DNA of 64,000 nt from Rhodopseudomonas palustris (GTDB lineage Bacteria > Pseudomonadota > Alphaproteobacteria > Rhizobiales > Xanthobacteraceae). The position numbers were made by a program, and so were the translations under genes. The stretch spans positions 62,001 to 126,000 of the forward strand of contig NZ_CP140155.1 of assembly GCF_034479375.1 (NCBI RefSeq), in the 5' to 3' direction. Positions 1 to 10,157 of this stretch are shown here, piece by piece. The notes beneath the pieces were generated by a model. It ran no database searches. It was given only the letters and a program-made list of their open reading frames with translations, and had not been told where the DNA came from. Each line of letters begins with the position of its first letter. Position 1 is the stretch's first letter.

Positions 1-26
1 CCCCTCTCTTTCGCGCTCTCTCGTTT

Positions 27-65
27 GTCATTCCCTTGTTCGCGCTGCGCGCGCCCCGGAATGAC
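27..65. repeat. REP-like inverted repeat
   Basis: The arms GTCATTCC (27-34) and GGAATGAC (58-65) are perfect inverted repeats around a GC-rich centre (CGCGCTGCGCGCG). The layout resembles the intergenic REP-type palindromes common in this bacterial group. It lies upstream of the autotransporter gene. The rest of 66-473 has no gene I can support, apart from the direct-repeat copy annotated at 79-101. Confidence 0.4.
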
Positions 66-78
66 GTCACGAGCAAGA

Positions 79-101
79 CGACGTCAGTGCGCCCGCATCT
101 C
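79..101 (+). repeat. 23-bp direct repeat, copy 1 (matches the 3' end of the GMC oxidoreductase gene)
   Basis: This 23-nt stretch is identical to 4746-4768, which covers the last codons and stop of the minus-strand GMC oxidoreductase gene. With one mismatch the match extends to 26 of 27 nt. In the minus direction both copies encode EMRAH and a stop. Beyond this the two regions diverge, so copy 1 is an isolated fragment on the far side of the autotransporter gene. Confidence 0.7.
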
Positions 102-473
102 GTCGACACCAAGCCGTTGGAGCGCTCGCGTCGTCGCAACTGCTGGCGCGACAATCCGGCGCGCGTTGTTGGGGTGACTCAGGTGAGTCGTGACGGTATC
201 CAAAGCTCCATCATCACGAGCGATTCTTACGATCGCATCGTTCAGCGAGCGTCGGCATTGCATCTTAGAGCGACTCGCAAAGGTATCATTTGGTGCGATG
301 CCTGCGACCAAGGCGATCGTGTCGGTACTCTGGAGCGCGTTGCGGGCGCCGATCGGCGTTCGGCGCAATCGCCATTGTATCCAGCTTGCAACAACTGAAA
401 CTTTTCGCCCGCAATTGCTTCCACCTCCCGCCGCCGCGACCTAGTAGTTTTACGAGGTCGGTGGAGATGGAAT

Positions 474-3400
474 TTGGTGGCGTACAAGCGAACACGGTCG
501 GCTGACATCAAGGCGCTGCTGTCAGGCGGCAGTCGGGTCGGTGCACGGAGCGTTGCGGCGCTGAGCGCGGTGCTGTTGCGCGCCATCACAGTGGTGACGA
601 CCTTGACAGTCCCGGCGATGGCCGACGGAGGTGCCGGCGGACGAGGCGGCGACTCCTCCGCCGCCGGCGGGATCGGCGGCTCTGGATATGGCGGGGCGAG
701 CGGTGGCAGCTCGGGACCGAGCACGACCGCGGGGTCGGGCGGCGGCGGTGGCGGTGCGGCCGGCGGCGGGAACGGTGGCTCCAGTGGTGATACGGGCAGT
801 GTCGGAGGTGCTGCGGGCGGCACCGCGCCGGGGCAAGACGGCAGCAATGGCACGACGGCGGCCTCCCCCAGCGGAGGTGGAGGAGGCGCCGGCGGCAACA
901 ATGGCAACGTGGCAACGGCCCCCTTCAGCAATACGGCAAATTCCACCGGCCAAAATGGGGGCAAAGGTGGCAACGGCGGGGCGGGCACAGATTCAGGCTC
1001 GACCGGGGGCGGTGGCGGAGGCGGCGGCGCGGGGGGCGCCGGTCTGATCGTTTCAGGCATCGGCTCCTTCTCGAACAGTAATGTGACGATTCAAGGCGGT
1101 GCCGGCGGCAATGGCGGTGCCGGGGGATCTGCGGCTGCGGCAAACGGCAATGGCGGCGCGGGCGGAGACGGCGGGACCGGCCTTCTATTGACCTCACCGG
1201 GGGTGACGGCCACTATCCGCGGCACCATCAAAGGTGGCGCTGGTGGCGTCGCAGGCGCAGCAGGCGCCGGATCGGGCGCCGCAGGGATGGCGGGGACGGC
1301 TGGCGCGGGCGGCGCTGGGATCGTCGGCTCCGGCCTGACAATTATCAACTCCGGGTCGATTCAGGGCGGCCTCGCCGGCGACGGAGCGCGAGCGAACTCG
1401 ATTAAATTTACGGGCGGCGACAATACGCTGACGTTCATGAACGCGGGGGCAGGCCTTCTCGGTGCGATAGGTCTCGCGACCAGCAGCACCACCCTCACGA
1501 TCGTACAGTCGGCCAACTCGACCCTCGACCAGATGATCACAGGGGCGGGCTCCGTCGCAAAGACGGGCTCTGGCGTGCTGAAGCTCACCGGCTCTAACAG
1601 CTATCTTGGTGGCACCACCATCTCGGCCGGCACACTACAGGTCGGCGACGGCAGTTCCACGGGATCGATTACCGGCGATATCATCAACAACGCTTCGCTG
1701 GTGTTCAATCGCTCAGGTACGTACACCTTCGACGGCGCCATCTCCGGCACGGGGGGAGTGAGCAAAGCCGGCAACGGAATCGTGGTCCTGACCGGCACCA
1801 ACACCTATACGGGTGGCACCACCATCTCGGCTGGCATACTGCAGGTCGGCGGCGGCGGCTCCACCGGATCGATCACCGGCGACATCATCAATAACGGCTC
1901 GCTGCGGTTCAAACGCTCAGATGCCTACACGTTCGGCGGCGCTATCTCTGGTAGGGGAGCAATACTCCAGGACGGCGACGGCGTAACGATCCTAACTGGC
2001 ACCAACACTTATACCGGTAACACGGCCATTTCGCGCGGCAAGCTGCAGATCGGCGATGGCGGCACGACCGGATCGATCACTAGCGGGGTGAGCAACAGCG
2101 GCGAGCTGTGGTTCAATCGCTCAGATACCTACACGTTCGGCGGCGTAATCTCGGGTAGTGGACGTGTGAGCCAGCTCGGTCCAGGGACGACGGTCCTCAC
2201 GGGCAACAGCACCTACACGGGCGGCACAACCATTTCGAATGGCATGCTGCAGATCGGCAACGGTGGCACCACCGGCAGTATCTCCAACAACATCAATAAC
2301 GCCGGCACTTTGGCGTTCAATCGCTCCAATGCTCTCACCTTCTCCGGTTTGATCTCCGGCACCGGCTCGGTCGCCCAACTGGGATCCGGCAATCTGACAC
2401 TGTCGGGCGCCAACACCTACACCGGCGGAACGACGATCAGCGGCGGCACTGTCACGGTCGGCAACAACAGCGCTTTTGGCACCGGCGATGTGAAGACGAC
2501 GCAGGGCGCGACGGTGGCGTTCGGCAACGCCGACTACACCCTCGCCAACAATTTTGTGGTCAGCGGCACCTCCGTTTTCGATATCCGGACTGGCACCACC
2601 CAGACCATTACGGGCGCTGTCTCCGACGGAGACACTGCAGGCATCATCGAAAAGAACGGCGGTGGCAAGCTGATCCTGAATGGGCACAATTCCTATTCGG
2701 GCGGCACCATCATCAACGCCGGGACACTGCAGTTGGCGAACAGCAACATGCTGTCGGCGACCACCGCGGCGACGGTCACCTCAGGTACCACTCTCGATCT
2801 CGGCGGCTTCAATCAGACCATTGGTTCGTTGGCGGGAGGTGGATCGGTCGCGCTCGGTGCGGCGCTGCTCACGGCCGGGTCGAACGACAGCTCGACGAAT
2901 TATTCCGGAACGATGTCGGGGACCGGGGGGCTGACCAAGCAGGGGACCGGAAACCTCATTCTCTCCGGCACCAATGATTACACCGGGCCGACCACGGTCA
3001 ATGCCGGCACATTGTCGGTGAACGGGTCGATCGCTTCGGCGGTGACGGCGGCGAGCGGCGGCCGGCTCGGCGGCTCAGGCAGCGTCGGTTCGACGACGAT
3101 TGCATCAGGCGGGACGCTGGCGCCCGGCAATTCGATCGGGACCCTCACGGTCAATGGCGATCTGGCCTTCGCGGCCGGCTCGAGCTATGCGGTCGAGGTG
3201 TCGCCGACGGCGTCGGATCGCACCAATGTCACTGGCCACGCCACACTCGCCGGCACCGTGCAGGCGAGCTACGCGACCGGGAGTTACATCGCCAAGCGCT
3301 ACACCATCGTCAATGCTGGCGGCGGTGTCGCCGGCACATTCGGTGCGCTTGTCGACACCAATCTGCCCGCCAATTTCACATCGGCGCTGGCCTACGATGC

Positions 3401-4598
3401 CAACAATGCCTACCTCGATCTGATGTTGGCGTTCGTTCCTCCCACCGCGCCGGACTACGGCAATGGGTTGAGCCGCAATCAACAGCAGGTCGCTGGTGCG
3501 CTGGTCAATTCGTTCAACGTCGCCGGTGGAATCCCGACGACGCTCGGCACTTTGAAGCCGGACGGGCTGAGCCAGGCTTCCGGCGAGGCCGGAGCCGCGC
3601 TGCAGCAGTCGTTGTTCGGTTCGGCCGATCTGTTCATGCGCAGCGTGTTCAGCAACGCGCTCGACCCGACGGACGGCTCCGCTGGGCGGGAGTGCGCGGC
3701 ACCTCGATCCCAAGCCGGACCGCGCGACGCGTGCGCGGCGCTGCCTCCTGCCGGCGCCTTGGCGTCGAGCTGGAGCGTCTGGGGCGCGGGCTACGGCGGC
3801 ACGCTGCGCGTCGGCGGCGACGCGTTCACCGGCTCGCACGACACCACCAGCCGGGTCGCCGGTGCTGCCGCCGGCGCAACCTATCAGGTGTCGCCGCAGG
3901 CCCGCGTCGGTTTCGCGCTGGGCGGTTCCGGTTCGAGCTTCAGCCTCGCGCAAGGCCTCGGCTCCGGCAGCTCAGACAATTTCAACGCCGCGCTCTATGG
4001 GCGCTATCAGGTCGGCCCGTCATATTTGGCGGCGGCGCTCGGCTATGTGTGGCAGGACGCCACTGTCGATCGGACAGTGACGGTTGCCGGTGGGGAGGCG
4101 CTGCGCGCCCGGATGCATCCGCAGGCTCTGACGGCGCGTGTCGAGGGCGGTCAGCGCCTCCAGGTCAGCGGGATCGGCGTTACTCCCTATGCGGCGCTGC
4201 AGACCACGACAATGTTCCTGCCGTCCTATGGCGAGACCGGAACGAGTCTGTTCGCGCTCGACTACGCCGGGCGCCAGTCGACGGTGACGCGCAGCGAACT
4301 CGGTGCTCGGTTCGATGACGAGGTCTGGATCGACGGACGGCCGCTGGCGCTGAGAGCGCGGGCCGCCTGGGCTCACGGCTGGAACACGGACTGGCACGCG
4401 GCAGCCACGTTGCCGCAAATCCCGGCCGCGCAGTTCAACGTCTATGGCGCGGCGCTGCCCGGCGACTCCGTTCAGGTTTCGCTGGGAGCGAGTCTGGGAC
4501 TCGGTCGTGGCTGGACCGTGTCGGCGGCATTTGACGGTGAGTTTTGGAAGAACGCCGAGAGTTACGCCGGCCGCGCACTCGTCAGCTACCAGTGGTGA
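474..4598 (+). CDS. Glycine-rich autotransporter (type Va secretion) with PATR repeats
   Basis: A 1374-aa self-secreting surface protein. A long signal peptide runs to about residue 50 (VPAMA before DGG). Residues about 50-300 are extremely rich in Gly, Ala and Ser. From about residue 370 there are autotransporter-associated beta-strand (PATR) repeats, a beta-helix passenger region, and a C-terminal autotransporter beta-domain from about residue 1095 to the terminal aromatic W1374, as expected for a barrel assembled by Bam. The start is TTG 474 (or GTG 477), 7 nt after a GGTGGAG ribosome site; the ATG at 467 is out of frame. Likely role is adhesion or aggregation, which is inferred from family. 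It stands alone, convergent with the GMC gene. Confidence 0.9.
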   Translation: MVAYKRTRSADIKALLSGGSRVGARSVAALSAVLLRAITVVTTLTVPAMADGGAGGRGGDSSAAGGIGGSGYGGASGGSSGPSTTAGSGGGGGGAAGGGNGGSSGDTGSVGGAAGGTAPGQDGSNGTTAASPSGGGGGAGGNNGNVATAPFSNTANSTGQNGGKGGNGGAGTDSGSTGGGGGGGGAGGAGLIVSGIGSFSNSNVTIQGGAGGNGGAGGSAAAANGNGGAGGDGGTGLLLTSPGVTATIRGTIKGGAGGVAGAAGAGSGAAGMAGTAGAGGAGIVGSGLTIINSGSIQGGLAGDGARANSIKFTGGDNTLTFMNAGAGLLGAIGLATSSTTLTIVQSANSTLDQMITGAGSVAKTGSGVLKLTGSNSYLGGTTISAGTLQVGDGSSTGSITGDIINNASLVFNRSGTYTFDGAISGTGGVSKAGNGIVVLTGTNTYTGGTTISAGILQVGGGGSTGSITGDIINNGSLRFKRSDAYTFGGAISGRGAILQDGDGVTILTGTNTYTGNTAISRGKLQIGDGGTTGSITSGVSNSGELWFNRSDTYTFGGVISGSGRVSQLGPGTTVLTGNSTYTGGTTISNGMLQIGNGGTTGSISNNINNAGTLAFNRSNALTFSGLISGTGSVAQLGSGNLTLSGANTYTGGTTISGGTVTVGNNSAFGTGDVKTTQGATVAFGNADYTLANNFVVSGTSVFDIRTGTTQTITGAVSDGDTAGIIEKNGGGKLILNGHNSYSGGTIINAGTLQLANSNMLSATTAATVTSGTTLDLGGFNQTIGSLAGGGSVALGAALLTAGSNDSSTNYSGTMSGTGGLTKQGTGNLILSGTNDYTGPTTVNAGTLSVNGSIASAVTAASGGRLGGSGSVGSTTIASGGTLAPGNSIGTLTVNGDLAFAAGSSYAVEVSPTASDRTNVTGHATLAGTVQASYATGSYIAKRYTIVNAGGGVAGTFGALVDTNLPANFTSALAYDANNAYLDLMLAFVPPTAPDYGNGLSRNQQQVAGALVNSFNVAGGIPTTLGTLKPDGLSQASGEAGAALQQSLFGSADLFMRSVFSNALDPTDGSAGRECAAPRSQAGPRDACAALPPAGALASSWSVWGAGYGGTLRVGGDAFTGSHDTTSRVAGAAAGATYQVSPQARVGFALGGSGSSFSLAQGLGSGSSDNFNAALYGRYQVGPSYLAAALGYVWQDATVDRTVTVAGGEALRARMHPQALTARVEGGQRLQVSGIGVTPYAALQTTTMFLPSYGETGTSLFALDYAGRQSTVTRSELGARFDDEVWIDGRPLALRARAAWAHGWNTDWHAAATLPQIPAAQFNVYGAALPGDSVQVSLGASLGLGRGWTVSAAFDGEFWKNAESYAGRALVSYQW
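1608..2440 (+). repeat. Five tandem 204-bp PATR-coding units
   Basis: Equivalent positions (GGTGGCACCACC and variants) occur at 1608, 1812, 2016, 2220 and 2424. The period is therefore exactly 204 bp (68 aa) in every interval. Each unit encodes a motif of the type LTGTNTYTGGTTIS followed by LQVGDGG and a TGSI stretch. The exact spacing with point divergence indicates intragenic tandem duplication, and the array could expand or contract by recombination. Confidence 0.85.
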
Positions 4599-4745
4599 CA
4601 TCGCGCACCGAGCGGCTGGACCGACTGCACGTTCGAAGTCTGATGTGAGACGTCCGCCTCATCGGGCCGAGGGGCGGAATCCAAATACGGTTGCTCCGGC
4701 GCGTCTATTGATGCGTCCAGAGCGTCGGCCTGACGTGATCGCGGG

Positions 4746-4768
4746 CGACGTCAGTGCGCCCGCATCTC
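4746..4768 (+). repeat. 23-bp direct repeat, copy 2 (end of the GMC gene)
   Basis: Identical to 79-101, about 4.67 kb away, in the same orientation. This copy sits in its natural context, the last codons and stop of the GMC oxidoreductase gene. The two copies bracket the autotransporter gene. Confidence 0.7.
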
Positions 4769-6355
4769 CTCGCGGATCATGTCGGCCGCTTTCTCGCCGA
4801 TCATGATCGTGGGCGCGTTGGTGTTGCCGCCGATCAGCGTCGGCATCACCGAGGCGTCGACGATGCGCAGACCGCCGACGCCGTGGACCTTCAGCCGCGG
4901 ATCGACCACCGCCGTCGGATCGGTGCCCATCCTGCAGGTGCCGACCGGGTGATACACGGTGTCGACGCGGGCGCGCAGGATGGCGCGGATGTCGTCGTCG
5001 GTGCGGACATCGGCCGTGAACAGATCCTTCTGCTGCAACGCGCGCAGCGCCGGCGCGTCGACCAGCCGCTGCGTGGTCTTGTAGCCCGCGACCATCGCCT
5101 CGAGATCGTCCGCCTCGCCGAGGAAGTTCGGATCGATCAGCGGCGGCGCCAGCGGATCGGCGGTGGTCAGCCCGACGCGACCACGGCTCTTCGGCCGCAG
5201 CAGACAGAAATGGCAGGAGAAGCCCGTGCCCCAGCGCCGTTTGCGGCCGTGGTCGTCGACCATCGCCATGCCGAAATGCAACTGCACGTCGGGCACGTCG
5301 AGATCCGGCCGCGTCTTCAGGAAGCCGCCGCATTCGGCGAAGTTGGTCGTGAGCGGTCCGCGGCCGTCGCGGCGGTACTGGCCGATCCGCGACAGCAACC
5401 GGCCGATGCCGGTGAAGCTGGTGCCGGTGAAGTAGGGGCTGTCCGACTGATACGAGAAGATGAAGTCGGGGTGATCCTGTAAATTCTGCCCGACGCCCGG
5501 CAGATGACGCGTCGAGGTGATGCCGTGCTGCTGCAGCATGGCGGCGTCGCCGATGCCGGACAGCATCAGCAGTTGCGGCGTCTGAAACGCGCCGGACGCG
5601 ACGATCACTTCGCGACGCGCGCGCACCTGCCGGATCTCGTCGTTCTGGCGATATTCGACGCCGACCGCGCGACCGCCCTCGAACAGGATGCGGGTGGCCT
5701 GCGCCTGCGTCTCGACGCGCAGATTGGACCTCGTCGTCATGTAGGGATGCACATAGGCGCGGGCCGCGCTCCAGCGCTCGCCATTGTGCTGGGTGAGCTG
5801 ATACAGGCCGAGGCCTTCCTGCTCCTCGCCGTTGAAATCGTCGCGGATCCGGAACTGCGCCTCGCGCGCCGCCTGCAGGAAGATCGCGTGCACCGGATTG
5901 TCGGTGCGTAGTTTGTTGACGTGCAGCGGGCCGCTCTGGCCGTGATACGCGCCGTTGAAGTCGGAATTGTTTTCCGAGCGCTTGAAATAGGGCAGCACAT
6001 CGGCATAGGACCAGCCCTGGGCGCCGAGTTCGGCCCAGTGGTCGTAGTCCCATTGATGGCCGCGGATGTACACCATGGCGTTGATCGCCGACGATCCGCC
6101 GAGCCCCTTGCCGCGCGGCTGGTAGCCGATCCGGCCGTTGAGGCCGGGCTGCGGCACGGTTTCGAAGTGCCAGTTGTTGAGTTTGCCCGGCACCATCAGC
6201 GACAGTGCGTAGGGCGTCTTCACCACCCAATTGTCGCACGCGCCGCCGGCCTCGAGCAGCGCCACCGACGTGCCCGGATCTTCCGACAGTCGCCCGGCGA
6301 CGGCGCAGCCGCCCGAGCCTGCGCCGACCACGACGAAGTCATACGTGTCCGTCAT
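4751..6355 (-). CDS. GMC-family FAD-dependent oxidoreductase (choline/alcohol dehydrogenase-like)
   Basis: A 534-aa protein of the glucose-methanol-choline family, oxidising an alcohol to an aldehyde with FAD. The N-terminus VVVGAGSGGCAVAGRL carries the GxGxxG dinucleotide-binding motif (residues 11-16). The GMC signatures GLGGSSAINAMVYIRG and SGAFQTPQLLMLSGIG are present. Near the C-terminus HPVGTCRMG (about residue 469) and GGNTNAPTIMIGEK supply the catalytic His and the usual Asn. Length is normal for bacterial BetA/AlkJ-type members. It lies 75 nt downstream of an aldehyde dehydrogenase gene on the same strand, so the pair could oxidise an alcohol to the acid. The alcohol cannot be told from sequence. 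Confidence 0.9.
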   Translation of the reverse strand: MTDTYDFVVVGAGSGGCAVAGRLSEDPGTSVALLEAGGACDNWVVKTPYALSLMVPGKLNNWHFETVPQPGLNGRIGYQPRGKGLGGSSAINAMVYIRGHQWDYDHWAELGAQGWSYADVLPYFKRSENNSDFNGAYHGQSGPLHVNKLRTDNPVHAIFLQAAREAQFRIRDDFNGEEQEGLGLYQLTQHNGERWSAARAYVHPYMTTRSNLRVETQAQATRILFEGGRAVGVEYRQNDEIRQVRARREVIVASGAFQTPQLLMLSGIGDAAMLQQHGITSTRHLPGVGQNLQDHPDFIFSYQSDSPYFTGTSFTGIGRLLSRIGQYRRDGRGPLTTNFAECGGFLKTRPDLDVPDVQLHFGMAMVDDHGRKRRWGTGFSCHFCLLRPKSRGRVGLTTADPLAPPLIDPNFLGEADDLEAMVAGYKTTQRLVDAPALRALQQKDLFTADVRTDDDIRAILRARVDTVYHPVGTCRMGTDPTAVVDPRLKVHGVGGLRIVDASVMPTLIGGNTNAPTIMIGEKAADMIREEMRAH

Positions 6356-6430
6356 CGTTTCCCTCCCGATTTGATTCTTCTGTCTTTGTCGTTGCCGCTC
6401 CGTCTCGTTGGACGGGCGGGTCGTCGTCGC

Positions 6431-7876
6431 TCAGGACATCCAGCGCAGGACCTTGGCGAGCCGCGCGATCTTGCCGCCATAGGGCGGATACAGGTCGGCG
6501 AAGCGGTTGTAGGGCGAGCGATAGAACACCGGCTTCAGTTGCGTGAAGGTGTTGAAGCCCCATTCGCCGTGATAGGCGCCGCTGCCCGAGGCGCCGACGC
6601 CGCCCATCGGCTGGTTCACCTGCGCGAAATGCACCAGGCAGTCGTTGATGGTGACGCCGCCCGAGACCGTGCGCGCCAGCACCTCGTCGCGCGCGTCGTC
6701 GTCGGTGCCGAACCAGTACAGCGCCAGCGGCCGGTCGCGTCCGTTGATGAAGGCGATCGGTTCGGCCGGATCGTCGTAGCCGAGGATCGGCAGCAGCGGA
6801 CCGAAGATTTCCTCCTGCATGATCTTCATCTCGGGCGTGGCGCCGAGCACCACGGTCGGCGGAAATTTGCGCCGGCTCTGCCATGCGGCGTCGTCGGCCG
6901 ACGCCGGCTGCAGCAATCGCGCGCCGCGCGCCGCGGCGTCGTCGACGAGGTCCTTCAGCCGCGCGTAATGCCGGTCGGCGACGATCGAGGTGTAGTCGGC
7001 ATTGGCGGGATCGGCGCCGAACATCCGCTGCATCGCGTCGCGGATCTTTTCGGCCAGCGCCTCGACCTTGTCGCGTGGCGCCAGCACGTAGTCCGGTGCG
7101 ATGCAGGTCTGCCCGGCATTCATCAGCTTGGCATAGGCGATCCGCGGCGCGACCTCGTCGAGATCGGCGGAGCGGTCGATGATGGTCGGCGACTTGCCGC
7201 CGAGTTCGAGCGTGACCGGGGTGAGGTTCTTGCCCGCTTCCGCCGCGACGATGCGGCCGACCCGGGTCGAGCCGGTGAACATCAGGTGATCGAACGGCAG
7301 CTTCGCGAACGCCTCGGCAACGCCGTCGTCGATTCCGGTGACGATCATCTCGCTGGGATCGAATGTCGCCGCCACCGTCTCCTGCAGCAGCGTCGCGAAC
7401 GAAGGCGACAATTCGCTCGGCTTGATCATCACCCGGTTGCCCGCGGCCAGCGCGCCGATCGCCGGCGCGAGCGTGAGCTGCAGCGGATAATTCCACGGCG
7501 CGATGATGCCGACCACGCCGAGCGGCTGCGGGATCAGCCGGTTCTTGCCCGGCCAGAATTGCAGCTCGGTCTTCACCTTGCGCGGCGCCATCCAGCCTTT
7601 GACGTGCTTGCTGGTGTGCTTGATGTCGCCGAGCAGGCTCAGCGTCTCCGCGATCATGGTCTCGACCGAACAGCGATGGCCGAAATCGGCGGAGATCGCC
7701 TGCGCGAATCGCTTCTCATTGTCCTGGAGCAGGCTGCGCAGCCGCGCCAGCCGGTCGAGCCGCTGCTCCAGCGACGCCGGCGGCTCGGCGCGGGAGCGCT
7801 CGATCATGCGGTGAAAGCTGTCGTGCAGGGCATTGCCCCCGAAACCGCCCAACGGCTGGTCCATGCTGCGCTCCAC
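6431..7876 (-). CDS. Coniferyl-aldehyde-type aldehyde dehydrogenase
   Basis: A 481-aa NAD(P)-dependent aldehyde dehydrogenase of the shorter class that includes coniferyl aldehyde dehydrogenase (CalB) and fatty-aldehyde dehydrogenases. The catalytic Cys lies in AGQTCIAPDYVL (about residue 256) and the general-base Glu in TLELGGKSP (about residue 222). The motifs PWNYPLQL and GSTRVGRIV form the cofactor site. The C-terminus has the basic/aromatic tail typical of this class. It is upstream of, and probably co-transcribed with, the GMC oxidoreductase gene. ATG 7876 is used here; an in-frame ATG at codon 5 is equally possible. The natural substrate is not known. Confidence 0.85.
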   Translation of the reverse strand: MERSMDQPLGGFGGNALHDSFHRMIERSRAEPPASLEQRLDRLARLRSLLQDNEKRFAQAISADFGHRCSVETMIAETLSLLGDIKHTSKHVKGWMAPRKVKTELQFWPGKNRLIPQPLGVVGIIAPWNYPLQLTLAPAIGALAAGNRVMIKPSELSPSFATLLQETVAATFDPSEMIVTGIDDGVAEAFAKLPFDHLMFTGSTRVGRIVAAEAGKNLTPVTLELGGKSPTIIDRSADLDEVAPRIAYAKLMNAGQTCIAPDYVLAPRDKVEALAEKIRDAMQRMFGADPANADYTSIVADRHYARLKDLVDDAAARGARLLQPASADDAAWQSRRKFPPTVVLGATPEMKIMQEEIFGPLLPILGYDDPAEPIAFINGRDRPLALYWFGTDDDARDEVLARTVSGGVTINDCLVHFAQVNQPMGGVGASGSGAYHGEWGFNTFTQLKPVFYRSPYNRFADLYPPYGGKIARLAKVLRWMS

Positions 7877-8149
7877 CAGTTTGCCGGCAGTTTGTCACGT
7901 TTTGGGCCGGTTTTGCCGAAGTCTTGCAGGAGCTGGGACGGCCGGCAACCGCATCCGGTTCCGGCCGTCATAATATCTTGAAAATCTGCGTCACGGGCCT
8001 TCCCAAACCCCCCCGGCATTGGTACACACCCCTCGCGCCCCAGGCATTCGCCCCGGGCAGCCTTCTCAGGAAGCTTCCGGGAGGATCGATCGGCGCCCTT
8101 GGGCGTTGACCGTTCGCTTTGGTTTTCTGAAAGCCGCGCAAAGGTTTAA

Positions 8150-8693
<544 letters not shown>

Positions 8694-9690
8694 TGAGCTG
8701 CTGCCGGTTTTGATAGTCGGGCAAATAAGCTAGTCTCAGCTTCCGCTCGAACTCAACGGGGCTGAGATATCAGATCGCCGAATGACGCCTTGTCGGATTT
8801 AGAACCGCTCGATGTAGTCGAACACATCGGCTTGGCCTCGTTCCTGGTGCGATAGATCTTGCGGGCTATCCGCTCGGTCTTGAGCGACGAGAAGAAGCTC
8901 TCCATCGCCGCGTTGTCCCAGACATTGCCGGATCGGCTCATGCTGCAGGCGACGCCGCTGTCGGCCATCAGCCGCTGGAACTGCTCGCTCTTGTATTGGC
9001 TGCCCTGATCGGAGTGATGCAGCAGAGCGTTCGGCCTGCCGCGGCGCCGGACTCGATTGCGGCCTGCACCGGATCGAACGATTGATGCGGCTGCCGGCTT
9101 TGCGAGCTCGGCCGCGCCGGCGGCCAGGACATCGCGCCAGACCCGGCGCGCGCCATAGGTTCGGTCGCTGGCGAGGAAGCTCGCCTTGACCCGCTCGCCG
9201 AGCAGCTCGTCGCTGCGGGATCTGGCGCTGGGAGAGCGGTTCAGCCACGCGTGGAAGCCCGACCGCGAGACGCCCAGCGCGTCGCACAGCCATGCCACCG
9301 GCCAGATCTTCCGGTGCTTCGCGATGAAGACGAACTTCATTTCGCTTTCTTCGCGAAGAAGGCTGCGGCCCTTGTATAAATTGTCCCGCTCGGCCCGCAG
9401 CTTCTGGACCTCGCGCCTGAGCCGATCGATCTCCTGCTGCTCAGGCTTCATCTGTCCGCGGCCGGGGAAGGCCTGCACCGGATCAGAACCAAATTCCTTC
9501 ACCCATTTGCGCAAGACGTTCTCATGGACGTCGAGGTCACGCGCCGCCTGCGCTGCCGATACCCCGCGCTCCCGCACAAGCTTGACCGCCTCGACCTTTG
9601 AACTCCCGACTGAACTTCCGTCGCCGCATGACACACCTCCAGCTTCATGAAACACCCAATCTCGGTGTCCATCAAACCGGCAGCAGTTCA
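8694..9690 (-). mobile_element. IS3-family insertion sequence, internally deleted
   Basis: The ends form an imperfect inverted repeat. The left end is TGAGCTGCTGCCGG (8694 on; first T also present) and the right end is CCGGCAGCAGTTCA finishing at 9690, with matching TTTGAT inside. The TG...CA termini are typical of IS3 elements. At about 1.0 kb it is shorter than the usual 1.2-1.3 kb because the transposase has lost an internal segment. No clear target duplication flanks it. It separates the recombinase remnant from unrecognised DNA. Confidence 0.8.
8720..9655 (-). pseudogene. Broken IS3-family transposase (OrfA + OrfB)
   Basis: The OrfA part carries the helix-turn-helix RGVSAAQAARDLDVHENVLR and a leucine-zipper region. 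A one-base insertion near the OrfA end fuses it in frame to OrfB (MKFVFIAKHRKIWPV). OrfB is intact up to RTYGARRVWRDVLAAG, then jumps to GRPNALLHHSDQGSQY, so the first catalytic Asp block of the DDE domain is deleted. The later D (HHSDQGSQY) and E (NVWDNAAMESFFSSLK) regions remain. The C-terminus (NPTRRHS, YLSPVEFE) is readable only through a frameshift and a stop. It cannot encode an active transposase. Confidence 0.85.
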
Positions 9691-10157
9691 GACATTCGCG
9701 TCTTCACGCCGCTCAGCTCGAAACCCTGGGGAAACGCATTTGAGGCGAATGACAAGTAGAGCCACTCCCACACTCGATGCCGCGTCTCCCGGACGTTTTG
9801 CTGCGTTGAAGCTCTCTGGAGCATGCGACCTCTTCAATCGTCTCGAGAGTTGGGTCTGTCTTAGCTGATTGTCTTTTGGGCAGCGGCGTTCGGGGTTCCA
9901 ACACATCACCTTCCGGTTGGTTTGTGGACATGGTGTCGCACTTGACGTCCCGGACGCCGTGGCCGCGCACGATCAGGCACAAAAGCAAGGGCGGGTGGCT
10001 TTTCGCACAATAGTGTTGGAACCGAAGCTAACAGCTCAGGTTGCTTGATGTATCGCGCGTGCCTCCGGCGAACGCCGCTACACGCGCCCGCGCCAATCCG
10101 TTGGGTCGTTTGTTCGTTGCAGGTTGGTGCCGGGCAGTCTGAAGGTCGTTGGTGCGG
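9691..10157. other. Unrecognised stretch between the IS element and the RND operon
   Basis: No ORF here has recognisable motifs or convincing start signals. The region probably contains leftover island DNA and the promoter of the efflux operon. I saw no copy of the tRNA 3' end that would mark the far attachment site. Confidence 0.5.

Noticed and set aside
242..1060. Long minus-strand proline-rich open frame over the autotransporter start
   Set aside because: It is the antisense shadow of the glycine-codon-rich coding region; GGC/GGT read backwards gives Pro/Ala. No start signals or domain pattern.
1608..2440. CRISPR-like regularly spaced repeats
   Set aside because: Period is 204 bp, the repeats are in-frame coding units of the autotransporter, and no cas genes are present.
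5921..7981. 686-codon plus-strand open frame opposite the GMC and aldehyde dehydrogenase genes
   Set aside because: Arg/His/Asp-rich composition without motifs, covering two clear dehydrogenase genes on the other strand; a high-GC antisense frame.
9713..9988. 91-codon minus-strand ORF downstream of the IS element
   Set aside because: No motif, no ribosome site and composition unlike coding sequence of the neighbours.
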